A stretch of 64,000 nucleotides of DNA from Mycobacterium sp. Aquia_213 (GCF_026625985.1 NZ_CP113116.1:3534001-3598000); one strand, 5' to 3'. Shown: positions 24,313 to 33,360, counted from the first letter of the stretch. Numbers and translations: made by a program. Notes: generated from the sequence alone by a model not told the origin.

Positions 24313-25581
24313 TCACCGCGCGGCGCGCTGGCGACTCGTCCAGGCGTCCCGCTGGCGGGCACGCACCGTGGCGATTGCGGTATTGAGACCACGCCGGCGC
24401 CCCGTCGCGGGGTCGGTGCTCGCGAAATCCGTTGCCAAGCCCGCGAACATCTGCTCGCTGCGGGTCTCCGATGCATCATCGGCGTTGTCGCGCAGGTACT
24501 TGTCCGGCAGCGACAACTTGGCGACGGTCCGCAGCGTCTTGGCGTACTGCAGCAGAAATGGGCCGGTGGTGTAAGGCAGATCGTATTTCTCGCACACCTG
24601 GCGCACCCGCGCCGAGATCTCGGCGAGCCGATTGCTCGGCAGGTCGGGATACAGGTGATGCTCGATCTGGTAGCACAGGTTGCCGGTCATGAACCGCAGC
24701 ACCGGGCCCGCGTGAAAGTTGGCGCTGCCCAGAATCTGGCGCAGGTACCACTGGCCCGTCGGCTCGCCGATCATGTCCGACTTGGTGAACTTCTCGGCGC
24801 CGTCGGGAAGGTGCCCGCAGAAGATCACGGTGTGAGTCCACAGGTTGCGGAGCACATTGGCGAGCGCGTTGGCTTTTGCGGTGGACTTATACGTCGCGCC
24901 CGGCGAGAACGAGGTCAGGACCGGGAAGGCGACATAGTCCTTGAACACCTGGTGACCGACTTTGACGCCGACCTCGCGCAGCCGCGCCTTGGCGATCTCA
25001 CGACCGATCTTGCCCTTGAAGGTTCTGCCAACCTCCAAGTGATGCAACGCGATTCCCCATTCAAACGCGACGGCCATCGCCGCGATGTACATCAAATTGA
25101 AAGCGTTGTACCGCGTCCAGCGCTGGTCTCTAGTCACGCGCAACGTGCCGAAGCCGACATCGTCGTCCATACCAAGGATGTTGGTGTACTTGTGATGCAT
25201 GAAGTTGTGGACATAGCGCCAGTGCTTGGACGGTGCAACGATGTCCCACTCCCAGGTGGAAGAGTGAATCTCGGGGTCGTTCATCCAGTCCCATTGGCCA
25301 TGCATGACGTTGTGGCCGATCTCCATGTTCTCGATGATCTTGGCGGCGCTCAGGGCAAGCACGCCTGCGCACCAGGCGGAGCGGCGCGAACCGGCGGCTA
25401 GCAGCACCCGGCCGGTCACCTCCAGCGCCCGCTGCGCTGCGATGGTGCGGCGGATGTAGCGGGCATCGCGTTCACCGCGCGAATCCTCGACGGCGCGGCG
25501 GATCGCATCCAGCTCGACGGCCAGGCTTTCGATGTCGGCTTCGGTGAGGTGTGCAAATACCTCTAAATCGCTGACCGCCAC
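24313..25581 (-). CDS. Membrane fatty acid desaturase (linoleoyl-CoA desaturase type)
   Basis: A 422-residue di-iron acyl desaturase. The histidine boxes are H90xxxH94 (HNVMH), H125xxxHH (HNFMHH) and QIEHH near residue 330, plus the following LYPDLPSNR signature. Hydrophobic spans lie between them. Members introduce a double bond in acyl-CoA or acyl lipid with electrons from an oxidoreductase; M. tuberculosis DesA3 (Rv3229c) is the nearest type known to me. No reductase gene is adjacent. Start is GTG 25581 after GGGAAGGG. It opens the accessory segment and points away from the mmpS/mmpL unit. Confidence 0.9.
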   Translation of the reverse strand: MAVSDLEVFAHLTEADIESLAVELDAIRRAVEDSRGERDARYIRRTIAAQRALEVTGRVLLAAGSRRSAWCAGVLALSAAKIIENMEIGHNVMHGQWDWMNDPEIHSSTWEWDIVAPSKHWRYVHNFMHHKYTNILGMDDDVGFGTLRVTRDQRWTRYNAFNLMYIAAMAVAFEWGIALHHLEVGRTFKGKIGREIAKARLREVGVKVGHQVFKDYVAFPVLTSFSPGATYKSTAKANALANVLRNLWTHTVIFCGHLPDGAEKFTKSDMIGEPTGQWYLRQILGSANFHAGPVLRFMTGNLCYQIEHHLYPDLPSNRLAEISARVRQVCEKYDLPYTTGPFLLQYAKTLRTVAKLSLPDKYLRDNADDASETRSEQMFAGLATDFASTDPATGRRRGLNTAIATVRARQRDAWTSRQRAAR

Positions 25582-26314
25582 CGGGCTTCCCTTCCCACCG
25601 CTGATGTCTCGGGCATAACACGATCAATTCTGCGGCACGACCTTTCCTTAAAAAGCGGCCAATGCTCAAACATTGACGGAAGTTCAAGCGCATAAGGCAA
25701 CAGCCATTTAATTATGGGTTACGCATTGCCGAAAAGAACCTGCACTCGACTACGGCCCATATACTCGATGCACCAATCAGCAAAGTAGGCTCCGGTAGCT
25801 CCCGACCACGGCGCCACGTCGGTGCGAAGACGGACTACGCGGAACATTCAAGCGCCGAGAAAGAATGTGACCGCGCTGACAGTGGCCCGCCTAAGCGGCT
25901 CGCGGCACCGCCCGGGGTGCGCGGCCGGCCAGAGCCATAGCATGACAGCCAGGAATAGCATCGCCGAAAAATACTTTTTCGCAGTGCTTTTCATCACACT
26001 CGATCGACCTGCGCACCAAACATCTCCGGCGTTACGCTCGGGCCGCAACACCCCGTGATGGGTGCGGAGTCCATGTTCCGCGGCAGTCGCGGACACGTGT
26101 CGTGTCACAACCGCGACACGTGCACACGTGATCATCCGAGCAGAGATGAGATCGATCATGCGCCCTGCGGTGTCTCGACGGGCAAACGTAGTGAGGAATG
26201 GCATGGCGCTGCTATTTCGGTTGCAGAAATTTCGCGACGATGCGAAGATGTCAACCGCTAGAAAGCAAATTGAACTGCGGCCTTCTCGTTGACTGCGCGC
26301 ATAAAGGGGTTGCC
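25582..26314. other. Intergenic region desaturase - acyltransferase-like gene
   Basis: A 733-base spacer that is A+T-rich in its first 150 bases. It should hold divergent promoters. A minus-strand frame at 25848-25994 (48 codons) encodes a basic N-terminus followed by one hydrophobic stretch (MKSTAKKYFSAMLFLAVMLW), but has no ribosome-binding site. A plus-strand frame at 26158-26292 (44 codons) is equally unsupported. The clearest signal is the CACGTG cluster at 26093-26130. Confidence 0.45.
26093..26130. promoter_or_regulatory. Operator-like inverted repeat with three CACGTG sites
   Basis: CACGTGTCG (26094-26102) and its exact inverse CGACACGTG (26114-26122) are separated by 11 bases. A third CACGTG follows at 26125-26130. 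The cluster lies 185 bases upstream of the acyltransferase-mmpS-mmpL unit. It looks like a dimer or tetramer binding site for a repressor not encoded next to it. Confidence 0.5.
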
Positions 26315-27142
26315 ATGGGCACCGATATTTCATTGGCAATGAATTCGGACGCGGAATCGCTTCTCACGACCGCTGTCTCGTCGTCACTTCCGGTACGGCC
26401 CGCGCGCGGCGTCCGTTCCGGACGCATTGTGCGGAGCAATTACCTGCGGTCGAAATCGCTGCAGAGCGCGCAGCGCTCCGAGCTGATGGACCAGCTCTAC
26501 GCAATCTTCAGCGACACCCTGTACGGCTGCACGCGCGATGAACTCGAGGAGGTGATGTTCAGCGCCGGCGACATCGACCTCATCCTCTGCTACGGCGTGC
26601 ACGACGAACTCGTGGGGTTCTCGTTCGCCGGCATCGAGCACATCGAGCACGCGGGCCGCACGTTCGCGGTGTTCACCGCGGGCGGGTTCTTCCGACCCGG
26701 CTATCACGGCGGGGTACGAAGCATATTGTTCGGCTTGGGCCAAGCGACCCGGGCGAAGCTGCGTAATCCGCGAATTCCGGTGGGCTACCTCACCCGCTGT
26801 ACCACACCGGCGGTTTACCGCCTACTCGCCTCGAAGATGCCGCGGGTCTACCCCAACCGCAGATACCCGACACCCACCGATATCGAAGAGTTGGTCCAAG
26901 CGATCAGCGCGGGTCGCCACTACACCGTGATGGGCGAAAACCCTTGGGTGGTGGGCTCGATCGGCAAGATGCATCACCCGTCGCGATTGCGCCGACTCGA
27001 ATACGATCCCGAGGTGCGGTTCTACACCGAACTCAACCCGCGCTTTGCCGAAGGCGAAGCGCTGCTGGCCTGGACGCCGCTGGACGTGGCCAACATCGCC
27101 GGTGGATTCGCTCGTGCCCTGCGCGCGCGGTTGGACCGATGA
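26315..27142 (+). CDS. Acyltransferase-like (GNAT-type) protein, function unknown
   Basis: A 275-residue soluble protein without signal or membrane segments. Residues 50-190 have a GNAT-like order: a helical QRSELMDQLYAIFSDTLYG, strands DLILCYGVHDELVGFSFAGIEHIEHAGRTFAVFTAGGFFRPGYHGG, then a helix LFGLGQATRAKLRNP. I infer an acyl-CoA-dependent transferase fold but recognise no defined family. ATG 26315 has AAAGGGG 7 bases upstream. It is followed 7 bases later by mmpS and then mmpL, so it likely acts on the molecule exported by MmpL, for example by acylating it. An operator cluster lies upstream. Confidence 0.6.
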   Translation: MGTDISLAMNSDAESLLTTAVSSSLPVRPARGVRSGRIVRSNYLRSKSLQSAQRSELMDQLYAIFSDTLYGCTRDELEEVMFSAGDIDLILCYGVHDELVGFSFAGIEHIEHAGRTFAVFTAGGFFRPGYHGGVRSILFGLGQATRAKLRNPRIPVGYLTRCTTPAVYRLLASKMPRVYPNRRYPTPTDIEELVQAISAGRHYTVMGENPWVVGSIGKMHHPSRLRRLEYDPEVRFYTELNPRFAEGEALLAWTPLDVANIAGGFARALRARLDR

Positions 27143-27149
27143 ACGTTCC

Positions 27150-27578
27150 ATGACCGGCATTCTCCAACGCATCTGGGTGCCGATCGTCATGGTTGTCGTC
27201 CTGACGGTCGGTACCCTCACCGTTACCCGGCTGCACGGAATTTTCGGTTCCCATCAACATGATTCGGACAAGAGCAACGCCGACGCGATCGTCGCGTTCA
27301 ACCCCAAGCACGTCGTCTACCAGATCTTCGGCCCGGCCGGCGCGACGGCCACCATCCACTATTTGGATGCCGACGCGCAGCCACAGGAGGTCAACAACGC
27401 GACGGTCCCGTGGACGTTGCGGATCGACACCACGCTCAGCGCGGTGGTGGCCAACGTCGTGGCGCAGGGCAACAGCGAACATCTCGGATGTCGCATCGTT
27501 GTCAATGACGTTGTCCGCGATGAACTTACGGTCCAGGCGCACAATGCCGCGACCAGCTGCCTGGTGAAATCCGCGTGA
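27150..27578 (+). CDS. MmpS-family membrane accessory protein
   Basis: A 142-residue partner of MmpL transporters. One N-terminal transmembrane helix (RIWVPIVMVVVLTVGTLTVTRLHGIFG) precedes a periplasmic beta-sandwich with the MmpS pattern VVYQIFGPAGATATIHYLDADAQPQEVNNATVPWTLRI and a conserved late cysteine region (HLGCRIVVNDVVRDE). The stop codon overlaps the GTG start of mmpL (GTGA), so the two are translationally coupled. Length is typical of MmpS. Which paralogue it is cannot be told from sequence alone. Confidence 0.9.
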   Translation: MTGILQRIWVPIVMVVVLTVGTLTVTRLHGIFGSHQHDSDKSNADAIVAFNPKHVVYQIFGPAGATATIHYLDADAQPQEVNNATVPWTLRIDTTLSAVVANVVAQGNSEHLGCRIVVNDVVRDELTVQAHNAATSCLVKSA

Positions 27579-30460
27579 CAGCCGATTCCGACGCGGGGCC
27601 GCTGCATACCGTTGCCCGGACAGTCCGCTGGCTGGCGGTGGCCGTCATTCTGTTCTGGGTGGCGCTGTGTGCCGTCATGAACACGGTGACACCGCCGCTG
27701 TCCGAGGTCGCCGGAAAGCATGCGGTCTCGTTCAGCGCCCACGACGCGCCGTCGCTGATCGGGATGAAGCGCATCGGCAGGAATTTTCAGCAGTTCGATT
27801 CCGACACCACGGCGATGGTGGTGCTGGAGGGGCGAGACAAGCTGGGCGAGAGCGCACACCGGTTTTACGACTCGCTGATCGCCAAACTGCGCGAAGACAA
27901 GGCCCACATAGAGCACGTCGAAAACTTCTGGGGCGACAGCCTGACCGCGGCGGGATCACAGAGCACCGACGGCAAAGCCGCGTATGTCCAGTTGTACCTG
28001 GCCGGCGACCAAGGCAGCTCGATGGCGCACGAGTCGGTGGGCGCGGTTGAGCGCATTGTGGACGGCATGCCGGCCCCGCCCGGAATCAAGGCCTATGTGA
28101 CCGGCCCCGGCCCGCTCGAAGGCGATCAACACACCTACGGCGACCGCAGCCTGGAAAAGATCACCCTGATCACCGTCGTCGTGATCGCGATCATGCTGCT
28201 CATCACGTATCGCTCGGTGAGCACCGTGGTGTTGGTGCTGCTGACGGTAGGTGTCGAATTGCTCACGGCCGAGGGCATCATCGCGACCCTGGCCAACAAC
28301 AACGTCATCGCCCTATCCACTTTTGCCGTCAATGTGCTTGTGGCACTGGCGATAGCGGCCTCGACGGACTACATCATCTTCCTGATCGGTCGCTACCAGG
28401 AGGCGCGGGCAGCCGGCGTGGACCGGGAACCGGCTTACTACGCCATGTTTCACGGAACGACCCATGTGATTGTGGCGTCTGGGCTGACCGTCGCCGGGGC
28501 GATGTACTGCCTGAGTTTTACCCGGCTTCCGGTCTTCAACACCCTCGGCTGGCCGTGTTCACTCGCGATACTCGTGGTGATCGTGGCCTCACTGACCCTC
28601 GCGCCCGCCGTGATCGCCGTGGGCGGCCGATTGGGAGCATTCGACCCCAAACGTCAAGCGAGCACCCGGCGTTGGCGCCGGATCGGCACGGTTGTGGTCC
28701 GGTGGCCCGGCCCGGTGCTCGTCGCGGCGATCCTGGTATCGCTGATCGGCCTGATCGCCTTGCCGATGTACCAGACCGGCTACAACGGGCGTTACTACAT
28801 CCCCGCGGACACACCGTCGAACATCGGTTACGAGGCTTCGGACCGCCACTTCGCGGCGGCCCGCATGGAACCCGAGCTGCTGATGATCGAGGCCGATCAC
28901 GACCTGCGTAACCCGACCGACATGCTCATCCTGGACCGGGTCGCCCACAGTGTCTTCCACACCCCCGGTATCGCACGGGTGCAAAGCATTACCCGGCCGC
29001 TGGGCTCCCCGATCGACCACGCCTCGATCCCGTTCCAGATCAGTGCGCAGAGTGCCGTTGCGATCGAGAACCTCAACACCATGCGGGAACGCATCGCGGA
29101 CATGTCCCGGATGACCAACGAGCTGCAGCACATGATCGACGTCTCGTTGCACATCCAAGACTTGACGCGACAGCTCACGAACGTGACCCATGGCATGGCC
29201 ACCGACACCCAGCAGATGCGGGCCACCACCGACGAACTGCGGGATCACCTTTCCGATTTCGACGACTTCTGGCGGCCCATCCGGAGCTATTTCTATTGGG
29301 AGCGACACTGTTTCGATGTTCCGCTGTGTTGGTCACTGCGTTCGTTGTTCGACGGAATCGACGGGATCGACAGGCTCAGCGAGGATGTCGGCAACCTGGC
29401 ACACCACACCGATCAGCTCGACCGGCTGATGCCGCAAATGGCGGCGCAGATGCCCCCGCTGATCGCGGCGATGCAGACGGTCAAAGAGCTCGCCCAGACC
29501 GCGACAAGCACCTTCTCCGGCTTGATCACCCAGATGGACGCATTGACGCGCAACGCGACCGTGATGGGACGAGCCTTCGACGGTGCCAAGAACGACGATT
29601 TCTTCTACCTTCCGCCGGAAGCGTTCGAGAATCCGGACTTTCAGCGCGGCCTGACCATGTTCTTGTCCCCGGACGGCAGCTCGGCGCGGTTCATCATCAC
29701 CCACAAGGGTGACCCCGCGACGGCCGAGGGGATTTCGCACATCGATCTGATCAGGCAAGCCGCGGACGAGGCCGTGAAGGGCACTCCCCTGGCCGCCGCG
29801 AACATCTATCTGACGGGTACCGCGTCGACCTACAAGGACGAGCACGACGGGTCGATGTACGACCTGATGATCGCTGCGACCGCGTCGCTCTGCCTGATCT
29901 TCATGATCATGCTGGCCATCACCGGCAGTGTGGTCGCCTCCGCGGTGATCGTGGGAACGGTCACGATCTCGTTGGGCTCATCGTTCGGCCTGTCGGTGCT
30001 GATCTGGCAGCACATGCTGCACCAGCCGTTGCACTGGCTGGTGCTCGCGATGGCCATCATCGTCATGCTGGCCGTGGGATCGGACTACAACCTGCTGCTG
30101 GCCGCGCGATTCCGGGAGGAAGTCGGAGCGGGACTCAAGACCGGGATGATCCGATCGATGGGCAGCACGGGCGGGGTCGTCACCACTGCCGGACTGGTGT
30201 TCGCGTTCACGATGGGCGCGATGGTGACCAGCGATCTGCGCGTCGTCGGCCAGATCGGCACCACGATCATGATCGGGCTGTTGTTCGACACCCTGATCGT
30301 GCGCTCGTTCATGATGCCGGCCGCCGCGACCCTGCTGGGGCGCTGGTTCTGGTGGCCCCGCCAGGTCCCCACCCACGCCGCGCCGCGGCCCGCCCGTCCG
30401 GCTGCCGTCGAGCAGCGTCCGGCCGCCGAGTACGCCGTGAGCGCACCCACCACCGAATGA
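27575..30460 (+). CDS. MmpL-family RND lipid transporter
   Basis: A 961-residue inner-membrane RND exporter that moves lipids or siderophores using proton motive force. Two homologous halves are visible. Each has a periplasmic loop followed by five or six transmembrane helices. The first carries ASTDYIIFLIGRYQEARAAGVDREPAYYAMFHGTTHVIVASGLTVAGA and the second GSDYNLLLAARFREEVGAGLKTGMIRSMGSTGGVVTTAGL. Both Asp-Tyr pairs of the proton relay are present. The C-terminus ends in a proline/alanine tail. It is coupled to mmpS and an acyltransferase-like gene, and followed by a methyltransferase. The substrate is unknown; the neighbours suggest an acylated or methylated product. Confidence 0.93.
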   Translation: MTADSDAGPLHTVARTVRWLAVAVILFWVALCAVMNTVTPPLSEVAGKHAVSFSAHDAPSLIGMKRIGRNFQQFDSDTTAMVVLEGRDKLGESAHRFYDSLIAKLREDKAHIEHVENFWGDSLTAAGSQSTDGKAAYVQLYLAGDQGSSMAHESVGAVERIVDGMPAPPGIKAYVTGPGPLEGDQHTYGDRSLEKITLITVVVIAIMLLITYRSVSTVVLVLLTVGVELLTAEGIIATLANNNVIALSTFAVNVLVALAIAASTDYIIFLIGRYQEARAAGVDREPAYYAMFHGTTHVIVASGLTVAGAMYCLSFTRLPVFNTLGWPCSLAILVVIVASLTLAPAVIAVGGRLGAFDPKRQASTRRWRRIGTVVVRWPGPVLVAAILVSLIGLIALPMYQTGYNGRYYIPADTPSNIGYEASDRHFAAARMEPELLMIEADHDLRNPTDMLILDRVAHSVFHTPGIARVQSITRPLGSPIDHASIPFQISAQSAVAIENLNTMRERIADMSRMTNELQHMIDVSLHIQDLTRQLTNVTHGMATDTQQMRATTDELRDHLSDFDDFWRPIRSYFYWERHCFDVPLCWSLRSLFDGIDGIDRLSEDVGNLAHHTDQLDRLMPQMAAQMPPLIAAMQTVKELAQTATSTFSGLITQMDALTRNATVMGRAFDGAKNDDFFYLPPEAFENPDFQRGLTMFLSPDGSSARFIITHKGDPATAEGISHIDLIRQAADEAVKGTPLAAANIYLTGTASTYKDEHDGSMYDLMIAATASLCLIFMIMLAITGSVVASAVIVGTVTISLGSSFGLSVLIWQHMLHQPLHWLVLAMAIIVMLAVGSDYNLLLAARFREEVGAGLKTGMIRSMGSTGGVVTTAGLVFAFTMGAMVTSDLRVVGQIGTTIMIGLLFDTLIVRSFMMPAAATLLGRWFWWPRQVPTHAAPRPARPAAVEQRPAAEYAVSAPTTE

Positions 30461-30471
30461 CGTTCGGCCGC

Positions 30472-30477
30472 TACGCT
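30472..30477 (+). promoter_or_regulatory. Candidate -10 of a leaderless promoter (methyltransferase)
   Basis: TACGCT-N7-ATG (start 30485). It lies in the short gap after mmpL, so the methyltransferase may be transcribed independently. Confidence 0.45.
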
Positions 30478-30484
30478 GGCGAAA

Positions 30485-31153
30485 ATGACAGGCAGTAACC
30501 CCTCCGGCTTTCCGTCCGGATTGCAACGCATGGACTTCGACGCCCTGTACCGCGGCGAGAGCCCGGGCGAGGGCATCCCACCGATGACCACACCGCCCTG
30601 GGATACCAAGGCACCCAAGGAGAATGTCATCGGCTGGCACACCGGCGGCTGGGTCCACGGCAATGTCCTGGACATCGGCTGCGGGCTCGGCGACAACGCC
30701 GTGTACCTGGCCCGCAACGGGTATGTCGTGACCGGCTTGGACATCTCCCCGACCGCGCTGATCACCGCCGAGCGCCGCGCCAAGGACGCCGGAGTGGACA
30801 TCAGATTCGCGGTGACCGACTCCACCAAGCTCGAGGGCTACACCGACGCGTTCGACACCATCGTCGACAGCGGCATGTTTCACTGCCTCGACGACGAGGG
30901 CAAGCGCAGCTACGCCGCCGCCGCACACCGCGCCACCAAACCGGGTGCCACGCTGCTAATCAGTTGCTTCTCCGACGCCAACCCGCCCGATCCGGAGCGG
31001 CCACGGCCCGCGGTATCCGAGCAGACGCTGCGCGACGTGCTCGGCGGCGCCGGGTGGGATATCGAAGCCCTGGAACCCGCCGCGGTGCGACGCGAGGTCG
31101 ACGGCAGCGAAATCGAAATGGCGTTCTGGTATGTACGCGCGCAGCGGCGCTGA
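30485..31153 (+). CDS. Class I SAM-dependent methyltransferase
   Basis: A 222-residue small-molecule methyltransferase. Motif I is GNVLDIGCGLGDNAVYLARNGY, motif II VTGLDISPTALITAERRA, and the post-motif VDSGMFHCLDDEGKRSYAAAAHRATKPGATLLISCFSD matches the thiopurine-methyltransferase-like/tellurite-resistance-like group found widely in mycobacteria. The substrate is unknown. It follows mmpL by 24 bases and could modify the exported lipid, but a candidate leaderless promoter suggests independence. It is convergent with the cellulose-binding-type gene, stop against stop. Confidence 0.85.
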   Translation: MTGSNPSGFPSGLQRMDFDALYRGESPGEGIPPMTTPPWDTKAPKENVIGWHTGGWVHGNVLDIGCGLGDNAVYLARNGYVVTGLDISPTALITAERRAKDAGVDIRFAVTDSTKLEGYTDAFDTIVDSGMFHCLDDEGKRSYAAAAHRATKPGATLLISCFSDANPPDPERPRPAVSEQTLRDVLGGAGWDIEALEPAAVRREVDGSEIEMAFWYVRAQRR

Positions 31154-31588
31154 CTACCCCACGGTGCAAGAATATTGCCCGTTGACCACACAATTCGACG
31201 GTGGCGTGTAGGTACCGCTCAGCACGCCCCGGAAACCACCCGTGGCGGTACCGCCGGGACCAATCTCGCGATCCCAATTCGCGGGGGTGACCACATAGTG
31301 CGTGCCGGATTGGGTAACGGTGCTGTTCCACGCGTGCAAGACCGATTGTCCCGCCGGCATATCGAAGTCAATCCTCCAGTCGGCCAGCGACGACATGTTC
31401 GGGTTGGTGACGGTGAAGTGGGCGATGAAACCGGTCTGCCACGTATGTTCCACCTGCAACGTCGCCATGGCCGCGGCCGCATGAGCCGCGGGTGCGCTGG
31501 CGAGTCCGAGGATGGCAACCAACAATGCCGACACGGTTACCTGAAGCGCTGTGCGCCAGCGTTTCACGTAGCTGTTCAGTGCGGCCAT
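31154..31588 (-). CDS. Secreted carbohydrate-binding (CBM2-type) protein
   Basis: A 144-residue secreted protein made of a signal peptide (RTALQVTVSALLVAILGLASAPAAHA) and one carbohydrate-binding module. The module reads ATLQVEHTWQTGFIAHFTVTNPNMSSLADWRIDFDMPAGQSVLHAWNS, the CBM family 2 pattern with surface tryptophans, and ends with two cysteines (NCVVNGQYSC). There is no catalytic domain. M. tuberculosis Rv1987 is a similar stand-alone module. It may bind cellulose or chitin-like polymer outside the cell. ATG 31588 is preferred over a TTG at 31609; a TAGTGT hexamer lies 8 bases upstream. Confidence 0.87.
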   Translation of the reverse strand: MAALNSYVKRWRTALQVTVSALLVAILGLASAPAAHAAAAMATLQVEHTWQTGFIAHFTVTNPNMSSLADWRIDFDMPAGQSVLHAWNSTVTQSGTHYVVTPANWDREIGPGGTATGGFRGVLSGTYTPPSNCVVNGQYSCTVG

Positions 31589-31596
31589 AGCAGCCA

Positions 31597-31602
31597 ACAC
31601 TA
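31597..31602 (-). promoter_or_regulatory. Candidate -10 for the CBM2-type gene
   Basis: TAGTGT on the minus strand, 8 bases before ATG 31588. It would give a leaderless or one-base-leader transcript. Confidence 0.35.
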
Positions 31603-31724
31603 AAGCCAAACAGGCGATATCGGCCCTCGGATCGCGGCTACGCTGCTGTACCTTTGCTCAACCGAAACCGTCATGAAATTTTGGCCCGCGATATGCGCCG
31701 TGGGCGTGGCGGCGGATTCGCAGC

Positions 31725-31730
31725 TAATCT
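31725..31730 (+). promoter_or_regulatory. Candidate -10 of a leaderless promoter (duplicated gene, copy 1)
   Basis: TAATCT-N7-GTG (start 31738). Copy 2 has the analogous TAACCT-N7-GTG, so the promoter was duplicated with the gene. Confidence 0.5.
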
Positions 31731-31737
31731 GACTCGC

Positions 31738-32526
31738 GTGAGTGACAACGCCGGCGGGCCAGCCCGCCCGCTGATCGGGTTCATCACCGGCGATAACGCG
31801 CCGCAGATTGCCCCGGCTTCGGTTAACCGGGCGTGGATGACTGCGCAGTCGGAGGCGGACAAGGGTTGGCCGAGCCGCTGCCTGCCGATGCTGATCGCCA
31901 ACCAAAGCGGCTGGGAGTTGCGCAATCCGTGCGCGTTCACCGCTACCTGGATAGCTCAGGATGGCATGGACGTGATGATCGAACCCGATCGGTACGTGGC
32001 CGATCAGTTCCTGCCCGCCAGCCACTTCGGCAACGGAATCCTGACCTGGCGTTTGCCGATGCTGTTTCGCACTCCCCCGGGCTACAACCTGTTGGTCCGC
32101 GGGCCAGCAAACTATCCGAAGGACGGCGTGTGTCCGCTGGAGGGCATCGTCGAAACCGACTGGGCAAGTGCGAGTTTCAGTATGAGCTGGAAACTCACCC
32201 GCAAACTGATGCCGGTGCGATTCGAGGTCGACGAGCCGATCTGCATGATCGTCCCGCAACGCCGCGGTGAACTCGAAGAGTTCGCCCCCGAGCTCAAGAG
32301 CATCGCGGCTGATGAAGAGCTGCGGCGCAAGCATGAGTTGTTCCTTCGCGAACGTGACGCGGCAAAGCATGCCGAGCAACTAGCGAGGGTCGCCGCGGGA
32401 GACCGGGTGGACTGGCAGGGCGACTACACGCGCGGCAAACACAGAGACGGCGAGGCCGGGGCACCGGATCACCAGACTCGCCGTCGCCTTCGTTCCTTTG
32501 CTCAGCCCGAGGATGAGTCCCGGTAA
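31738..32526 (+). CDS. DUF6065-like protein, tandem copy 1
   Basis: A 262-residue soluble protein of unknown function that I tentatively place with the DUF6065 family. The conserved centre holds GWPSRCLPMLIANQSGWEL, ILTWRLPMLFRTPPGYNLLVRGP, LEGIVETDWASASFSMSWKLTR and VRFEVDEPICMIVPQRRGELEEF, suggesting a compact beta-rich domain. The C-terminus is a charged helix ending in an arginine/aspartate-rich tail. There is no signal peptide. Start GTG 31738 is supported by the leaderless -10 and by alignment with copy 2. The next gene is a close duplicate. No function can be assigned. Confidence 0.75.
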   Translation: MSDNAGGPARPLIGFITGDNAPQIAPASVNRAWMTAQSEADKGWPSRCLPMLIANQSGWELRNPCAFTATWIAQDGMDVMIEPDRYVADQFLPASHFGNGILTWRLPMLFRTPPGYNLLVRGPANYPKDGVCPLEGIVETDWASASFSMSWKLTRKLMPVRFEVDEPICMIVPQRRGELEEFAPELKSIAADEELRRKHELFLRERDAAKHAEQLARVAAGDRVDWQGDYTRGKHRDGEAGAPDHQTRRRLRSFAQPEDESR

Positions 32527-33360
32527 TAAAGCTCAAACCCCGGGCGTATTCAGCGAATTCGCAGGTTTCCCTTTTAACCTCGCTGGCGTGAGTGAGAGGT
32601 CCAACGAGACGCTCCGTCCGTTGATCGGGTTCACCACCCGTGACAACGCACCACCGATCGCTCCGGCACCGATTAGCCGCCCGTGGATGCCGGAGATGTC
32701 AGAGGCCCGTGCGGGCTGGCCGAACCGGTGTTTGCCGATGCTGATCGCCAACCAAAGCGGCTGGGAGCTGCGCAATCCGTGCGCGTTCACCGCCACGTGG
32801 ATGGCTCAGGAGAATGGCGTGGACGTATTGATCACACCCCATGGGCGCGATACCGGTCAGCTCCTGCCCGCCAGCCACTTCGGCAACGGCATCCTGACCT
32901 GGCATCTGCCGATGCTGTTTCGCACTCCCCCGGGCTACAACCTGTTGGTCCGCGGTCCAGCAAACTATCCGAAGGATGCCATCTACGCGTTGGAAGGCAT
33001 CGTCGAAACCGACTGGGCAAGTGCGAGTTTCAGCATGAGCTGGAAGTTCACCCGCAAACTGATGCCGGTGCGATTCGAAGTCGACGAGCCGATCTGCATG
33101 ATCGTCCCGCAACGCCGCGGCGAGCTCGAAGAGTTCGCGCCAGAACTCAAACCTATCGAGTCCGATGAAGAGCTAGAGCGCAAGTACGAGCTCTTTCTTC
33201 GCTCCCGCAGCCGGGCAAGGCAAATCGAACAGATAGCGCGGGTCAACGCCGGCGAGCAAGTGCAGTGGCAGGGCGACTACACGCGAGGCAGACACCGAGA
33301 CGGCGAAGCCGGGGCACCGGATCACCAGACTCGCCGTCACCTCCGTTCCTTTGCTCCGCC
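31880..33360 (+). repeat. Tandem gene duplication (two copies, about 850-base period)
   Basis: Long stretches of copy 1 (from 31880) recur almost unchanged in copy 2 (from 32730), including runs of dozens of identical bases in the regions for IANQSGWELRNPCAFTAT, PGYNLLVRGPANYPKD and VRFEVDEPICMIVPQRR. The N-termini and C-terminal tails have diverged more. This is a recent duplication within the lineage. Confidence 0.85.
32575..32580 (+). promoter_or_regulatory. Candidate -10 of a leaderless promoter (duplicated gene, copy 2)
   Basis: TAACCT-N7-GTG (start 32588), same geometry as copy 1. Confidence 0.5.

Noticed and set aside
24055..24574. Open frames of 66 and 169 codons in the spacer 3' of the desaturase
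   Set aside because: No ribosome-binding site or family pattern, and the longer one runs antisense into the desaturase.
31589..31609. Extended TTG start (31609) for the cellulose-binding-type gene
   Set aside because: It adds seven residues before a good ATG (31588), has no ribosome-binding site and overlaps the likely -10.
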